In this document: one piece after another, positions 27,842-36,750 of the stretch
Numbering within the stretch: position 1 is the first letter of the stretch
Layout: each line of letters opens with the position of its first letter
From: Ferruginibacter sp.
Lineage (GTDB): Bacteria; Bacteroidota; Bacteroidia; Chitinophagales; Chitinophagaceae
Direction of reading: 5' to 3'
NCBI GenBank assembly: GCA_030831945.1
Contig: JAURKC010000022.1
Coordinates: forward strand, 163,904-227,903
Length of the DNA: 64,000 nucleotides
Translations under genes and position numbers: made by a program
Notes under the pieces: model-generated
What the model was told of the DNA's origin: nothing
Seen by the model: only the letters and a program-made list of their open reading frames with translations
Databases searched by the model: none

Positions 27842-28222
27842 TTAAACTACTGCAATGCAACTTATTTCCACATTGGCATTTTTTGGCAAGCCCTTTACGG
27901 CAACTGTTTCTCTAGCAGGAAAATCACCTTCAAAGTATTTTGCGTAAATAGTATTTACCTCGCTAAATAATTCCATATCACTCAAAAAAATGGTAGTTTT
28001 TACTACATTTCCAAAATCCAAATTAGCGGCTGTTAAAATTGATTTTAGGTTCTGCATTACCTGATGCGTTTCCTCAATAATATCAGCATTAGCTAGCTCA
28101 TTAGTACCTGGTTTTAGAGCAACTTGTCCAGATACAAATAAAAAACTATCTGTTTTCACTGCCTGATTATAAGGACCAATAGGTTCAGGGGCATGAACGG
28201 TTTGAATGATTTGTTTACTCAT
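27842..28222 (-). CDS. ridA: RidA family reactive intermediate deaminase
   Basis: Trimeric enzyme of the RidA/YjgF/UK114 family that hydrolyses reactive enamine and imine intermediates made by PLP enzymes. It has 126 residues from the ATG at 28222; an upstream in-frame GTG adds two residues and is not needed. Typical motifs are GPYNQAVK, FVSGQVAL and the C-terminal arginine and NANVEISCIAVV segment. The catalytic-type arginine is in DFPARETVAV. Confidence 0.96.
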   Translation of the reverse strand: MSKQIIQTVHAPEPIGPYNQAVKTDSFLFVSGQVALKPGTNELANADIIEETHQVMQNLKSILTAANLDFGNVVKTTIFLSDMELFSEVNTIYAKYFEGDFPARETVAVKGLPKNANVEISCIAVV

Positions 28223-28444
28223 GATCACTGTTTTCTTTGATGAAAAGCAAAGATATCTTTTATCAACAACCTATTTTTGTAAAAATAAAGTTCCGAAGAT
28301 ACCTTTGGTGAAAACAAGCTAGATCTAAATATAAACCAATGAGTACTTTTACTGAAATTTTATCAAAACTATCATTCCGATCAGCGGAATAATGGTTTAC
28401 ATTAAAAACTGCAGGTAGTCAATTTTCAATAAAGTAGCAATTTT

Positions 28445-29134
28445 ATGAGTCTAATTTTAAATATAGATACTGCCACCGATATTGCCCATATCAGTCTTTC
28501 AAAATCAGGGGAAATATTGGATTCAATCACCAATAACGATCAGAGAGAACATGGCAGTTTTCTACAACCCTCCATACAAAAGCTGCTAAAGAATAATTCC
28601 ATAACAATCGCATCACTTGATGCGGTGGCAATTTCTGTAGGACCAGGCTCCTACACCGGTCTAAGAGTTGGGATGGCTAGTGCAAAGGGAATCTGTTTTG
28701 CATTACAAAAACCTTTAATTGCCATCAATAGTTTAGAAATAATCGCCTGTGCTGCCGTTTTGGAAAATAGCCATAAATACGACCTTAGTAATACACTGAT
28801 TTGCCCCATGATAGATGCAAGGCGAATGGAGGTATTTACAGCGCTTTACAACCAAAAATTGGAAAAAATACTTGAACCCCAAGCAATGATAATTGATCCA
28901 AGTTCTTTCGAGAATTATTTATTAATGAATAAAATTTTATTTGCCGGAAATGGAGCAAAAAAATGGGAACTAATTTGCAATAATGACAATGCCCTTTTTG
29001 CCCAAATCCCTATTAACCCATTGGCAATGAACAAATTATCATTTATAAAATATGAAAATAACGATTTTGTAGATCTCGCTTATAGTGAACCTAGTTATTT
29101 GAAGGAGTTTTTTGATAGCTCAAAACAAGTATAA
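28445..29134 (+). CDS. tsaB: tRNA threonylcarbamoyladenosine biosynthesis protein TsaB
   Basis: ASKHA-fold protein of 229 residues that partners TsaD and TsaE in making t6A37 in ANN-decoding tRNAs. The N-terminal ILNIDTATD and the family signature SVGPGSYTGLRVGMASAKG (about 65-83) are clear. The catalytic metal site of TsaD is lacking, as expected for TsaB. A 222-bp upstream gap holds no visible gene. Confidence 0.96.
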   Translation: MSLILNIDTATDIAHISLSKSGEILDSITNNDQREHGSFLQPSIQKLLKNNSITIASLDAVAISVGPGSYTGLRVGMASAKGICFALQKPLIAINSLEIIACAAVLENSHKYDLSNTLICPMIDARRMEVFTALYNQKLEKILEPQAMIIDPSSFENYLLMNKILFAGNGAKKWELICNNDNALFAQIPINPLAMNKLSFIKYENNDFVDLAYSEPSYLKEFFDSSKQV

Positions 29135-29203
29135 TTAGGCCTTCCAACCACTTTTTTCAAGCTAATAGTATAAATATTTTTTTTATGTATATAAAATAGT
29201 TTG

Positions 29204-29211
29204 TATCTTTG
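29204..29211 (+). promoter_or_regulatory. Bacteroidota -7 box upstream of ArsR-type gene
   Basis: TATCTTTG matches TAnnTTTG exactly and lies 23 bp before the ATG of the winged-helix regulator. No TTG -33 element is seen at the normal spacing. Confidence 0.35.
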
Positions 29212-29234
29212 GCGTCTCAAAAAAATTAATATCT

Positions 29235-29588
29235 ATGACAAATGAAACAGCTCCAAAGAAACAAGAGGTAGTTTTTCCAGCAGCACCCAAGGTAGGAGGT
29301 ATCAAAATTGATTACTACAATGTGAAGAAAGCCGCTCTAATTTTAAGGGCACTTAACCACAAGTTGCGTCAACAATTGATAAAACTTATTGAAGATGAAA
29401 AGAAAATTACTGTTACTGAAATTTATGTTCGTCTAAAACTAGAACAATCCGTTGCTTCTCAACATTTGGCTATTTTAAGAAAAGCTGGAATCGTTAACAC
29501 CCAGCGGGATGGTAAATTTATTTTTTACATCATCAATCACAAAAGAATTGATGAAATAAGTGAAATAGTAAATCAATTAGTAGCCTAA
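29235..29588 (+). CDS. ArsR-family winged-helix transcriptional regulator
   Basis: A 117-residue winged-helix protein. The DNA-binding domain (about 35-105) contains LRQQLIKLIED, the recognition region LKLEQSVASQHLAILRKAGI and the wing NTQRDGKFIFYII. There are no cysteines at all, so thiol-based metal or persulfide sensing as in ArsR, SmtB or BigR is ruled out; any signal must act differently. A terminator separates it from the MBL/rhodanese gene downstream, but their neighbourhood suggests a regulatory link. Confidence 0.9.
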   Translation: MTNETAPKKQEVVFPAAPKVGGIKIDYYNVKKAALILRALNHKLRQQLIKLIEDEKKITVTEIYVRLKLEQSVASQHLAILRKAGIVNTQRDGKFIFYIINHKRIDEISEIVNQLVA

Positions 29589-29609
29589 TATTAAAAAAAA
29601 CTTGATTTG

Positions 29610-29640
29610 AAGCGGATGTTATTTATAACATCCGCTTTTT
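29610..29640 (+). terminator. Rho-independent terminator of the ArsR-type gene
   Basis: AAGCGGATGTT and AACATCCGCTT form a perfect 11-bp stem with a 6-nt loop, and the T tract continues past the stem. It starts 22 bp after the stop codon. Confidence 0.88.
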
Positions 29641-29646
29641 GTTTTT

Positions 29647-29654
29647 TAACTTTG
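29647..29654 (+). promoter_or_regulatory. Bacteroidota -7 box upstream of the MBL/rhodanese gene
   Basis: TAACTTTG is an exact TAnnTTTG match 20 bp before the ATG of the MBL-fold gene and directly behind the preceding terminator. Confidence 0.4.
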
Positions 29655-29674
29655 TCACTTTAAAATAATAGCAC

Positions 29675-31078
29675 ATGTACATTCAACAATTATACACCGG
29701 TTGCCTTAGTGAAGCGGCCTATTACATAGAGAGTGATGGAGAAGCAGCGATTGTTGACCCTTTGAGAGATATAGAAACCTATATCAATCTAGCTAAAGAA
29801 AGAAACGCAGTTATCAAATATATTTTTGAAACCCATTTTCATGCTGATTTTGTAAGTGGACATCTTGACCTAAGTAAAAAAACAGCTGCGCCAATAATTT
29901 TTGGACCAGACACTGTAACCAATTTTCCTGTTCACATAGCAAGAGATGGAGAAGATTTTAAATTGGGAAAAATTACCCTTCAACTAATCCATACTCCTGG
30001 ACATACTATTGAAAGCAGTTGCTATTTATTGAAAGATGAAAATAATCAAGCTCATTCAATATTTACAGGTGATACATTATTTGTAGGAGATGTAGGTCGA
30101 CCAGATTTAAGTAGTGGTGATATGAGCAAAGAAGCCCTAGCATCAATTATGTATGATACCCTACAAAATAAAATTCTTCCCCTATCGGATGATATCCTTG
30201 TGTATCCCGCTCATGGTGCCGGAAGTAGCTGTGGAAAAAATATGGGGCCCAATAATTTTAGTACCATTGGTGAGGAAAAAAAGAATAATTATGCTTTGCA
30301 GCCACAATCAAAAGAGGCTTTCATAAAAGCGCTTACCGATGGATTAGCTGCGCCGCCTGCTTACTTTTCAATCAATGCTCAAATTAATAAAGAAGGATAT
30401 GAAAGTCTAGATTTAATTAAATCAAAAGCGCTCACTCCACTTACTGTAGCAGCATTTAAAAGTAAATTGAAATCTGACTATACTATTTTGGATACTAGAG
30501 CTGCAGATATTTTTACTCATGGATTTGTACCCGGAAGTATAAACATTGGGTTAGAAGGTAGATTTGCAGAATGGGCAGGAAGTATTTTATCTTTCTCCAA
30601 ACCTATGCTATTAATTACCGAACCAGGTAAAGAAGAAGAGACTATTATCCGTCTGGCAAGAGTAGGGTTTTCCAAAATAGAAGGTTACTTAAAAGGTGGT
30701 TTTAATGCCTGGAAAAAAGCAGATGAAAAAATTGATCTAATCATTGATGTTGAATCTGATGAATTGGCAATGGATATTCCCCACGATCCAAATTTACAAG
30801 TGATAGATGTCAGAAAATCTGCTGAATTTACTGAAGGGCATGTAAAAAATGCCATCAATCTACCCCTAAATGAAATGACAGACCTCGCCCAGATAGCTAA
30901 CTTTGAAGAAAATCAAAATCTATATGTTCACTGTGGTGGTGGCTATAGAAGTGTAATTGCCTGCTCATTGCTAAAAAGTCACGGTATACACAATATTAGA
31001 AACGTTATTGGAGGCTTTGAGAAAATAAAGCAGGAAGCAACTATTAAAATCGTAAAAGATCAAAGTGTATTAAACTAA
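29675..31078 (+). CDS. MBL-fold persulfide-dioxygenase-like protein with two rhodanese domains
   Basis: A 467-residue three-domain protein. The N-terminal metallo-beta-lactamase domain (1 to about 240) has the ETHE1-type ligands H54, H56, D58, H110, D133 and H180, suggesting oxidation of glutathione or other persulfides to sulfite. Two rhodanese domains follow. The first (about 250-345) lacks the catalytic cysteine (LLITEPGKEEE at the loop) and looks inactive. The second (about 365-455) has C420 in the loop CGGGYRS and should be active. It is probably a cytoplasmic sulfur-handling enzyme. The ArsR-type regulator gene is next door. Confidence 0.92.
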   Translation: MYIQQLYTGCLSEAAYYIESDGEAAIVDPLRDIETYINLAKERNAVIKYIFETHFHADFVSGHLDLSKKTAAPIIFGPDTVTNFPVHIARDGEDFKLGKITLQLIHTPGHTIESSCYLLKDENNQAHSIFTGDTLFVGDVGRPDLSSGDMSKEALASIMYDTLQNKILPLSDDILVYPAHGAGSSCGKNMGPNNFSTIGEEKKNNYALQPQSKEAFIKALTDGLAAPPAYFSINAQINKEGYESLDLIKSKALTPLTVAAFKSKLKSDYTILDTRAADIFTHGFVPGSINIGLEGRFAEWAGSILSFSKPMLLITEPGKEEETIIRLARVGFSKIEGYLKGGFNAWKKADEKIDLIIDVESDELAMDIPHDPNLQVIDVRKSAEFTEGHVKNAINLPLNEMTDLAQIANFEENQNLYVHCGGGYRSVIACSLLKSHGIHNIRNVIGGFEKIKQEATIKIVKDQSVLN

Positions 31079-31091
31079 ATAATAAAGTTTT

Positions 31092-32729
31092 TTACAACAC
31101 TATATTTTGAATCATTTCACTACGGTTTGGATAGTCCGTATTAAAATGTAACCCTCTACTTTCTTGTCTAAAATCGGCACACTTCACGATTAAATAGGCA
31201 ACAGTAATCATATTTCGAAGTTCACACAACTGAGGAGAAACGGATGTTTTTTCGTACAATGCCTCTGTCTCTTCATAGAGTAGATCAATCCTTTTCATAG
31301 CACGATATAAGCGCTCATTATTTCTTACAATCCCTACATAATCACTCATTAATAATTTTAATTCCTTTACACTTTGAGTAATAAGAATCATCTCCTTAGG
31401 CACATTAGTTCCCTCAGATTTCCAATTAGGAATTTCATCCAAGCCAACCTTCAAATAATTACTAATAGAAGAAGAGGTAGTTTGCGTTGCTTCAGCAATA
31501 GCCACCACACTTTGCTGATAGGCTCGATGAGCAAAAACCATTGCCTCTAACAAGGAATTACTTGCCAAACGATTTGCTCCATGTAAACCTGTCGACGCAC
31601 ATTCACCCGCCGCATACAAATTTTTAATAGACGTTCTACCCCACTCATCTGTTTTAATTCCTCCACAACTATAATGAGCAGCAGGTGCTACGGGTATCAT
31701 ATGTTGCTGAATATCTATTCCAATGCTTAAACATTTTTCATAAATATTAGGAAAGTGTTCTATAAATTTTTCTTTGCTGAAATGCCTACAATCCAAATAC
31801 ACATGCTCAGTGCCATTAATCTTCATTTCATTATCAATCGCTCTTGCTACAATATCTCTTGGTGCCAAATCCTTTCGCTCATCATAACGCACCATAAATG
31901 CATCTCCCTCATGATTCCGTAAAATACCTCCATCCCCTCTCACTGCTTCAGTAATTAAAAAACTATGTCCTCTTACGCCAGGTTCATATAATGCAGTAGG
32001 ATGAAATTGAATAAATTCCATATTTTCAATTCTTCCCTTTGCCCTATAAACCATCGCCACTCCGTCACCTGTAGCTATTGCTGGATTGGTAGTTGTTCGA
32101 TATACCTGACCATTTCCTCCAGTAGCTAATAATGTTAGCGCAGATGAAATTTTTTCTATTTTCTGCGTGTTTAAATTCAAAACATAAACACCATAACATT
32201 CAATATCGGGGGTTGATTTGGTCACCAGGAAACCAACATGATGTTGAGTAATAATATCCAACACAAAACAATGACTCAGCATTTGAATATTTGGCCGTCT
32301 ACTAATGGCTTCTAGTAAAGCCCTTTCCATTTCCTTTCCTGTTACATCCTTGTGATGTAATATTCTAAATTCACTATGCCCACCTTCTCTTCCCAAAGAA
32401 AATCCACCCTCTTTATCTTTATCAAACTTGGCGCCCCATTCTATAATTTCCTGAATCCTTTCAACGCCTTCCTTTACTACTATTTCCACTATTTCTTTAT
32501 TGCATAAACCATCACCCGCAATCAGTGTATCTTCAATATGTTTATTAAAACTATCCTTATCGAAATCCATTACAGCCGCAATACCTCCTTGGGCATACTT
32601 TGTATTGGTTTCATCGCTTTGAGTTTTGGTAACAATCGTAATGGTCTTATCTGGACAAGCATTGGCAACCTTTAAAGCATAAGTTAAACCCGCAATACCA
32701 CTACCGATAACTAGAAAATCTGTTTGCAT
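31092..32729 (-). CDS. nadB: L-aspartate oxidase
   Basis: FAD enzyme that oxidises L-aspartate to iminoaspartate for NAD synthesis. The N-terminal dinucleotide-binding fingerprint is GSGIAGL (about 8-14). HSEFRILHHKDVTG, the second FAD region ATGGNGQVY, EFIQFHPTAL and the C-terminal LYAAGECASTGLHGANRLASNS (first residues quoted) are all family features. At 545 residues it has normal length. It faces the MBL/rhodanese gene with 13 bp between stops. nadA is not in the window. Confidence 0.96.
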   Translation of the reverse strand: MQTDFLVIGSGIAGLTYALKVANACPDKTITIVTKTQSDETNTKYAQGGIAAVMDFDKDSFNKHIEDTLIAGDGLCNKEIVEIVVKEGVERIQEIIEWGAKFDKDKEGGFSLGREGGHSEFRILHHKDVTGKEMERALLEAISRRPNIQMLSHCFVLDIITQHHVGFLVTKSTPDIECYGVYVLNLNTQKIEKISSALTLLATGGNGQVYRTTTNPAIATGDGVAMVYRAKGRIENMEFIQFHPTALYEPGVRGHSFLITEAVRGDGGILRNHEGDAFMVRYDERKDLAPRDIVARAIDNEMKINGTEHVYLDCRHFSKEKFIEHFPNIYEKCLSIGIDIQQHMIPVAPAAHYSCGGIKTDEWGRTSIKNLYAAGECASTGLHGANRLASNSLLEAMVFAHRAYQQSVVAIAEATQTTSSSISNYLKVGLDEIPNWKSEGTNVPKEMILITQSVKELKLLMSDYVGIVRNNERLYRAMKRIDLLYEETEALYEKTSVSPQLCELRNMITVAYLIVKCADFRQESRGLHFNTDYPNRSEMIQNIVL

Positions 32730-32782
32730 ACTTTACATTGACTGAACAATTCCAACACCTTCGAAATACTATTCAGGAAAAA

Positions 32783-34807
32783 CTATTTTAAATTAACTGG
32801 GGCTTCAACCCATGCATTACTTTCTTTCAATAAATTAATTAATTCATCTACTGCAATAGCTCTATCTACATTTCTTTTAACTACTTCTTTACCTCTGTAC
32901 AAGGTGATTTTTCCAACACCACTTCCTACATAACCAAAATCTGCATCTGCCATCTCACCTGGACCATTCACAATACAACCCATGATAGCTATTTTAACTC
33001 CTTTCAAATGATTCGTAACACTTCTGATTTTTGCAGTCGTTTCCTGCAATTCAAAAAGCGTTCTGCCGCAACTTGGACAACTAATATATTCAGTTTTTGA
33101 AATCCTAGTTCTTGTAGCTTGCAAAATAGAGAAGCAAGTATTATTGATAAATTGTTCAACCGAGGCGTTTGCAATATAATTTCTTCCACTTACTGCAATA
33201 TTAGCTGCAATACCATAAGTGCCCGATGACATTCCCAAGCAGATACCATCTCCCATTCCCTCTAAAAATAATGCGCCAGTTTCTGTAGCAAAATGAATGA
33301 GGTGTTCATCAGCGGTAGCCCAGTTACTATCCGTAAATAAAACAACCGGATTGTTAATGCCGCGATTCATCATTTCTACAATCATCCTTCTCACCGATTG
33401 CATAGCGAGTACATTTTTTGAATGAAGACAAAAAACAACTTTTGGGTCATTTGCCAAATCCTCTAAAAAAGTAAAGTCATTAATAGTTGTATCATCACTA
33501 AAACAATCAATCATCACAAAATTGAGTACTTCTGATGTTGACTTAGCTACCACATAGCCACTATCTTCGAATATTGGAAAATAAGTATTCTTGTCCTCAG
33601 CCAATTGCCAAGTAGCGGGATATACAATTACTTTAACAGTTCCTGGCAAGGCGAAATCAAGTAGTTGATTACCGGTAAAAATATAGTCAGCTGCCATGTC
33701 ACTGATAGCCCATTTATCTGAGTTCTCGTCATAAGTATAGCCTACACTTTGTAAATGAGCAGGCGTAATTTTTTCTATTTTACTTAGATCAGCAATTACC
33801 ACAGGGACTTGTTTTCCCCCCAGATTATTTACTGTAAAAGTTTCCCTTCTTTTATATTCAAAAGGTGAAAATGGAAGCTTTTCAATTGTAGGAATCTGTT
33901 TTATATCAGTAACGTTTAAACGCTTTTGAGAATATCGTTTCACAATATCTCTGCAAACCGGAATTTCCAATTCTGGATCTTCTGTAAGACTCACTCTGAT
34001 AGTATCTCCAATTCCATCCTCCAATAAAGTACCAATTCCTATAGCCGATTTAATTCTTCCATCTTCACCATCACCTGCTTCAGTAACACCCAAGTGCAAT
34101 GGATAGCATTCTCCAAACTCATCCGTCATATGACTTACCAAAAGACGATAGGCTTGCACCATCACCAGCGGATTACTACTTTTCATACTCAATATAATAT
34201 TATGAAAATCTTCTCCCCTAGCTATTCTTAAAAATTCCATAGCACTTTCTACCATACCCATGGCAGTATCTCCATAGCGACTCATGATTCGATCGCTTAG
34301 CGAACCATGATTCGTTCCTATTCTCATGGCAGTGCCGTGCTCTTTACAGATCTTTACCAACGGGGTAAATCGATCCCTTATTCTTTCAATCTCTTCAGCA
34401 TATTCAGCATCGGTATAATCGATTTGCTCAAATTTTTTCTTGTCTACATAATTGCCCGGGTTAACCCTCACCTTCTCAACAATAGTAGCAGCAATTTCAG
34501 CTGCATTAGGAGTAAAATGAATATCTGCAATTAAGGGTACATTGTAACCACGTTTTTGTAATTCATTCTTAATATGTAATAAATTTTCAGCCTCTTTTTT
34601 AGAAGGAGCGGTAATGCGAACTAATTCAGCACCTGCTTCAATACAACGAATAGTTTGCTCTACTGTGGCGATCGTATCCATCGTATCCGTAGTAGTCATC
34701 GTCTGAACACGTATAGGATGGTTGTTACCCAATAAGAGATTTCCTATTTTTACTTCTCTAGTCTTTAGACGTTTGTAATCCGTCATTGATTCACAATACA
34801 GTTGCAT
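32783..34807 (-). CDS. ispG: 4-hydroxy-3-methylbut-2-en-1-yl diphosphate synthase, long form
   Basis: Penultimate enzyme of the MEP isoprenoid pathway. At 674 residues it is the long type with an inserted domain between the TIM barrel (about 1-290) and the C-terminal 4Fe-4S domain, as found in Bacteroidota, Chlamydiae and plants. The barrel has VQTMTTTDT, ADIHFTP and RVNPGNY. The cluster cysteines lie in CPSCGRT and GCIVNGPGE near the C-terminus. It lies 53 bp upstream of nadB on the same strand, so co-transcription is possible. Confidence 0.97.
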   Translation of the reverse strand: MQLYCESMTDYKRLKTREVKIGNLLLGNNHPIRVQTMTTTDTMDTIATVEQTIRCIEAGAELVRITAPSKKEAENLLHIKNELQKRGYNVPLIADIHFTPNAAEIAATIVEKVRVNPGNYVDKKKFEQIDYTDAEYAEEIERIRDRFTPLVKICKEHGTAMRIGTNHGSLSDRIMSRYGDTAMGMVESAMEFLRIARGEDFHNIILSMKSSNPLVMVQAYRLLVSHMTDEFGECYPLHLGVTEAGDGEDGRIKSAIGIGTLLEDGIGDTIRVSLTEDPELEIPVCRDIVKRYSQKRLNVTDIKQIPTIEKLPFSPFEYKRRETFTVNNLGGKQVPVVIADLSKIEKITPAHLQSVGYTYDENSDKWAISDMAADYIFTGNQLLDFALPGTVKVIVYPATWQLAEDKNTYFPIFEDSGYVVAKSTSEVLNFVMIDCFSDDTTINDFTFLEDLANDPKVVFCLHSKNVLAMQSVRRMIVEMMNRGINNPVVLFTDSNWATADEHLIHFATETGALFLEGMGDGICLGMSSGTYGIAANIAVSGRNYIANASVEQFINNTCFSILQATRTRISKTEYISCPSCGRTLFELQETTAKIRSVTNHLKGVKIAIMGCIVNGPGEMADADFGYVGSGVGKITLYRGKEVVKRNVDRAIAVDELINLLKESNAWVEAPVNLK

Positions 34808-34968
34808 AAGTTTAAAATTACTTCAAAATAACAACAAAAATAGAGGGCTTGTTGACCACGGAGCCATTTATTTTACTAAAATCCACTAGGCATTTATTGT
34901 TCAAGATAATTATTTAATGAAATTCGGTTCGGCTTTTTGCAATAATTAACTGTTTCAACACCATTCAA

Positions 34969-36657
34969 TTACCAGTCTTTCTCTGGTTTTTCCGGTGATG
35001 CTGCACCTACTTTCTTCAACTTGTCTTGCAATTTTTTCTCCTGCTCCGATAAAGCTTTCAATTTTTCCTCTGCTTCTTTTTGCGTCATCTTAGAAGGCTG
35101 CTTTTGAGGAGTATCATTTTGCTCTTTATTTTCCTTAGGCTGCTTTGGATCCTTTTTCTGGTCTTCTTTTTGATTTTTTTTATCCTGCTGTTTATTCTCT
35201 TTTTGATCCTGTTGCTGCTGCTGTAATGCCTGCTGTAGATTAATTCTTGCATCCTCGTCTGCTGGATTTAATCGAAGCGCGTCTTTATAAGCAGCAATAC
35301 ACTCAGGAAGTTTTTTTGAATGCTGCAGCACTACCCCCTTGTTATAAAAGGCACCTTGTTTTTCAGCGGGTAACTTGCTATTTTGAATAGTTATATCATA
35401 AGCATTCACCGCATCATCAGACTTTTTGTTTCTATACAAAGCATTGCCTAAATTATATTGAGCCTTTGTATTAATTGGATTCTTATTAAGTGCTTTTTTA
35501 TAATTCTCTTGAGCTAGGTCATACTGCTTTTGGTTATACGCCTCATTTCCTTTTTTAATAAGACCTTCAGCATTTTGTGCAGTAGCTTTAAATGAGATTA
35601 ACAATATAATGAACAACAAAAAGGGAGCGCGAGTCTTTTGAAGTAAATGAAGAAGTTTAAATTTTGGGACTGATTTAACCTCTGTAATAAAAAAATCAAC
35701 CACCAATAATAAAAATACGATGGCCAATAAAAAATGAAAAAAATATTGATAATTCATCATGGATTTTTCAGTAATTGGTTTTTGCTCCATTGCATTTAAC
35801 TGCGATAGCAATTCGCTAACAATGCCATCCGTGCTAGAATATAATTGATAAACCCCTTTCCCATTAAGCGCTATACTTTTCAATTCTGCTTCATTCAATT
35901 TTGTAACCACTGGATTACCCGCTACATCTTTTTTAGGTGAGTTGGTTTCGGTATCTAAAATAATCGAACCTTCGGGTGAGCCAATACCTATCGTATGAAT
36001 CATTACACCTTCACTTGCGATTGCCTTTGCCAACGCAATTGCCTTTTCATCATGATCCTCTCCATCACTCACTAGGATGATAGATTTGAATTTTTTTTCT
36101 TTTGCATTAAAGGAATTATAACACATTTTCAGGGCATCGCCTATAACGGTTCCTTGAGTAGGCACTACTTCAGGGGTAGCAGAAGATAAATACATTTTAG
36201 CAGCCGCATGGTCTGTGGTGAGGGGCATTTGCAAATATGCCCGGCCAGCAAATACTACAATCCCAATTCGATCATCCCCTAATTGATCAATTAATTTTGA
36301 CAAAACCTGCTTCGCTCTTTCTAATCTATCCGGCTTTATATCTTGCGCAAGCATGCTCTTACTTACATCTAGTGCAATCATTATATCTATTCCGCTTCGA
36401 TTAACCTTCGTATTACCAATGGGTAATCGCGGATTTGCCAAAGCAATCACCCCTATCGTGAATGCAACAGAAAACAGTACAAATTTTAGGCGGAATTTTT
36501 GGGAACTATACTCCTGGATGAGTTGAGTAACTAATGTAGGATCTCCAATTTTACTAATTGTTTTTTTCTTCCAGCGAATTACGAAAATATATAAACCAAT
36601 GATTATTGGCAAAGCTAGCAACCCGATCAAATATTCGATATGTTGGAACTGAATCAA
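34969..36657 (-). CDS. BatB-BatC fusion: vWA membrane protein with TPR tail
   Basis: A 562-residue fusion. Residues 1-340 are BatB-like: transmembrane segments at about 8-27 and 57-75, a vWA domain with MIDAS DVSKSM at 97-102, and a helix at 305-325. Residues 344-360 form a second hydrophobic stretch ending FKATAQN, which looks like a former BatC signal peptide. TPR repeats cover about 363-475 and a Gln/Lys-rich tail fills 476-562. The start is a TTG that gives the BatB-like N-terminus. It is about 30 kb from the moxR-DUF58-batA operon, so expression may be uncoupled. In other Bacteroidota batB and batC are usually adjacent to batA. Confidence 0.88.
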   Translation of the reverse strand: MIQFQHIEYLIGLLALPIIIGLYIFVIRWKKKTISKIGDPTLVTQLIQEYSSQKFRLKFVLFSVAFTIGVIALANPRLPIGNTKVNRSGIDIMIALDVSKSMLAQDIKPDRLERAKQVLSKLIDQLGDDRIGIVVFAGRAYLQMPLTTDHAAAKMYLSSATPEVVPTQGTVIGDALKMCYNSFNAKEKKFKSIILVSDGEDHDEKAIALAKAIASEGVMIHTIGIGSPEGSIILDTETNSPKKDVAGNPVVTKLNEAELKSIALNGKGVYQLYSSTDGIVSELLSQLNAMEQKPITEKSMMNYQYFFHFLLAIVFLLLVVDFFITEVKSVPKFKLLHLLQKTRAPFLLFIILLISFKATAQNAEGLIKKGNEAYNQKQYDLAQENYKKALNKNPINTKAQYNLGNALYRNKKSDDAVNAYDITIQNSKLPAEKQGAFYNKGVVLQHSKKLPECIAAYKDALRLNPADEDARINLQQALQQQQQDQKENKQQDKKNQKEDQKKDPKQPKENKEQNDTPQKQPSKMTQKEAEEKLKALSEQEKKLQDKLKKVGAASPEKPEKDW

Positions 36658-36750
36658 AGAAAGTTTTTTTAATTGCCTTATACAAGTTTTTTAAGTCAAC
36701 TTTTTAAATTGTACCGCTATAATAACCCTTATCGGAAAATTTATTTTGAC

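Noticed and set aside
28223..28444. Short peptide gene (17 codons near 28338) before tsaB
   Set aside because: Too short, no signal or similarity; AT-rich gaps produce such frames often.
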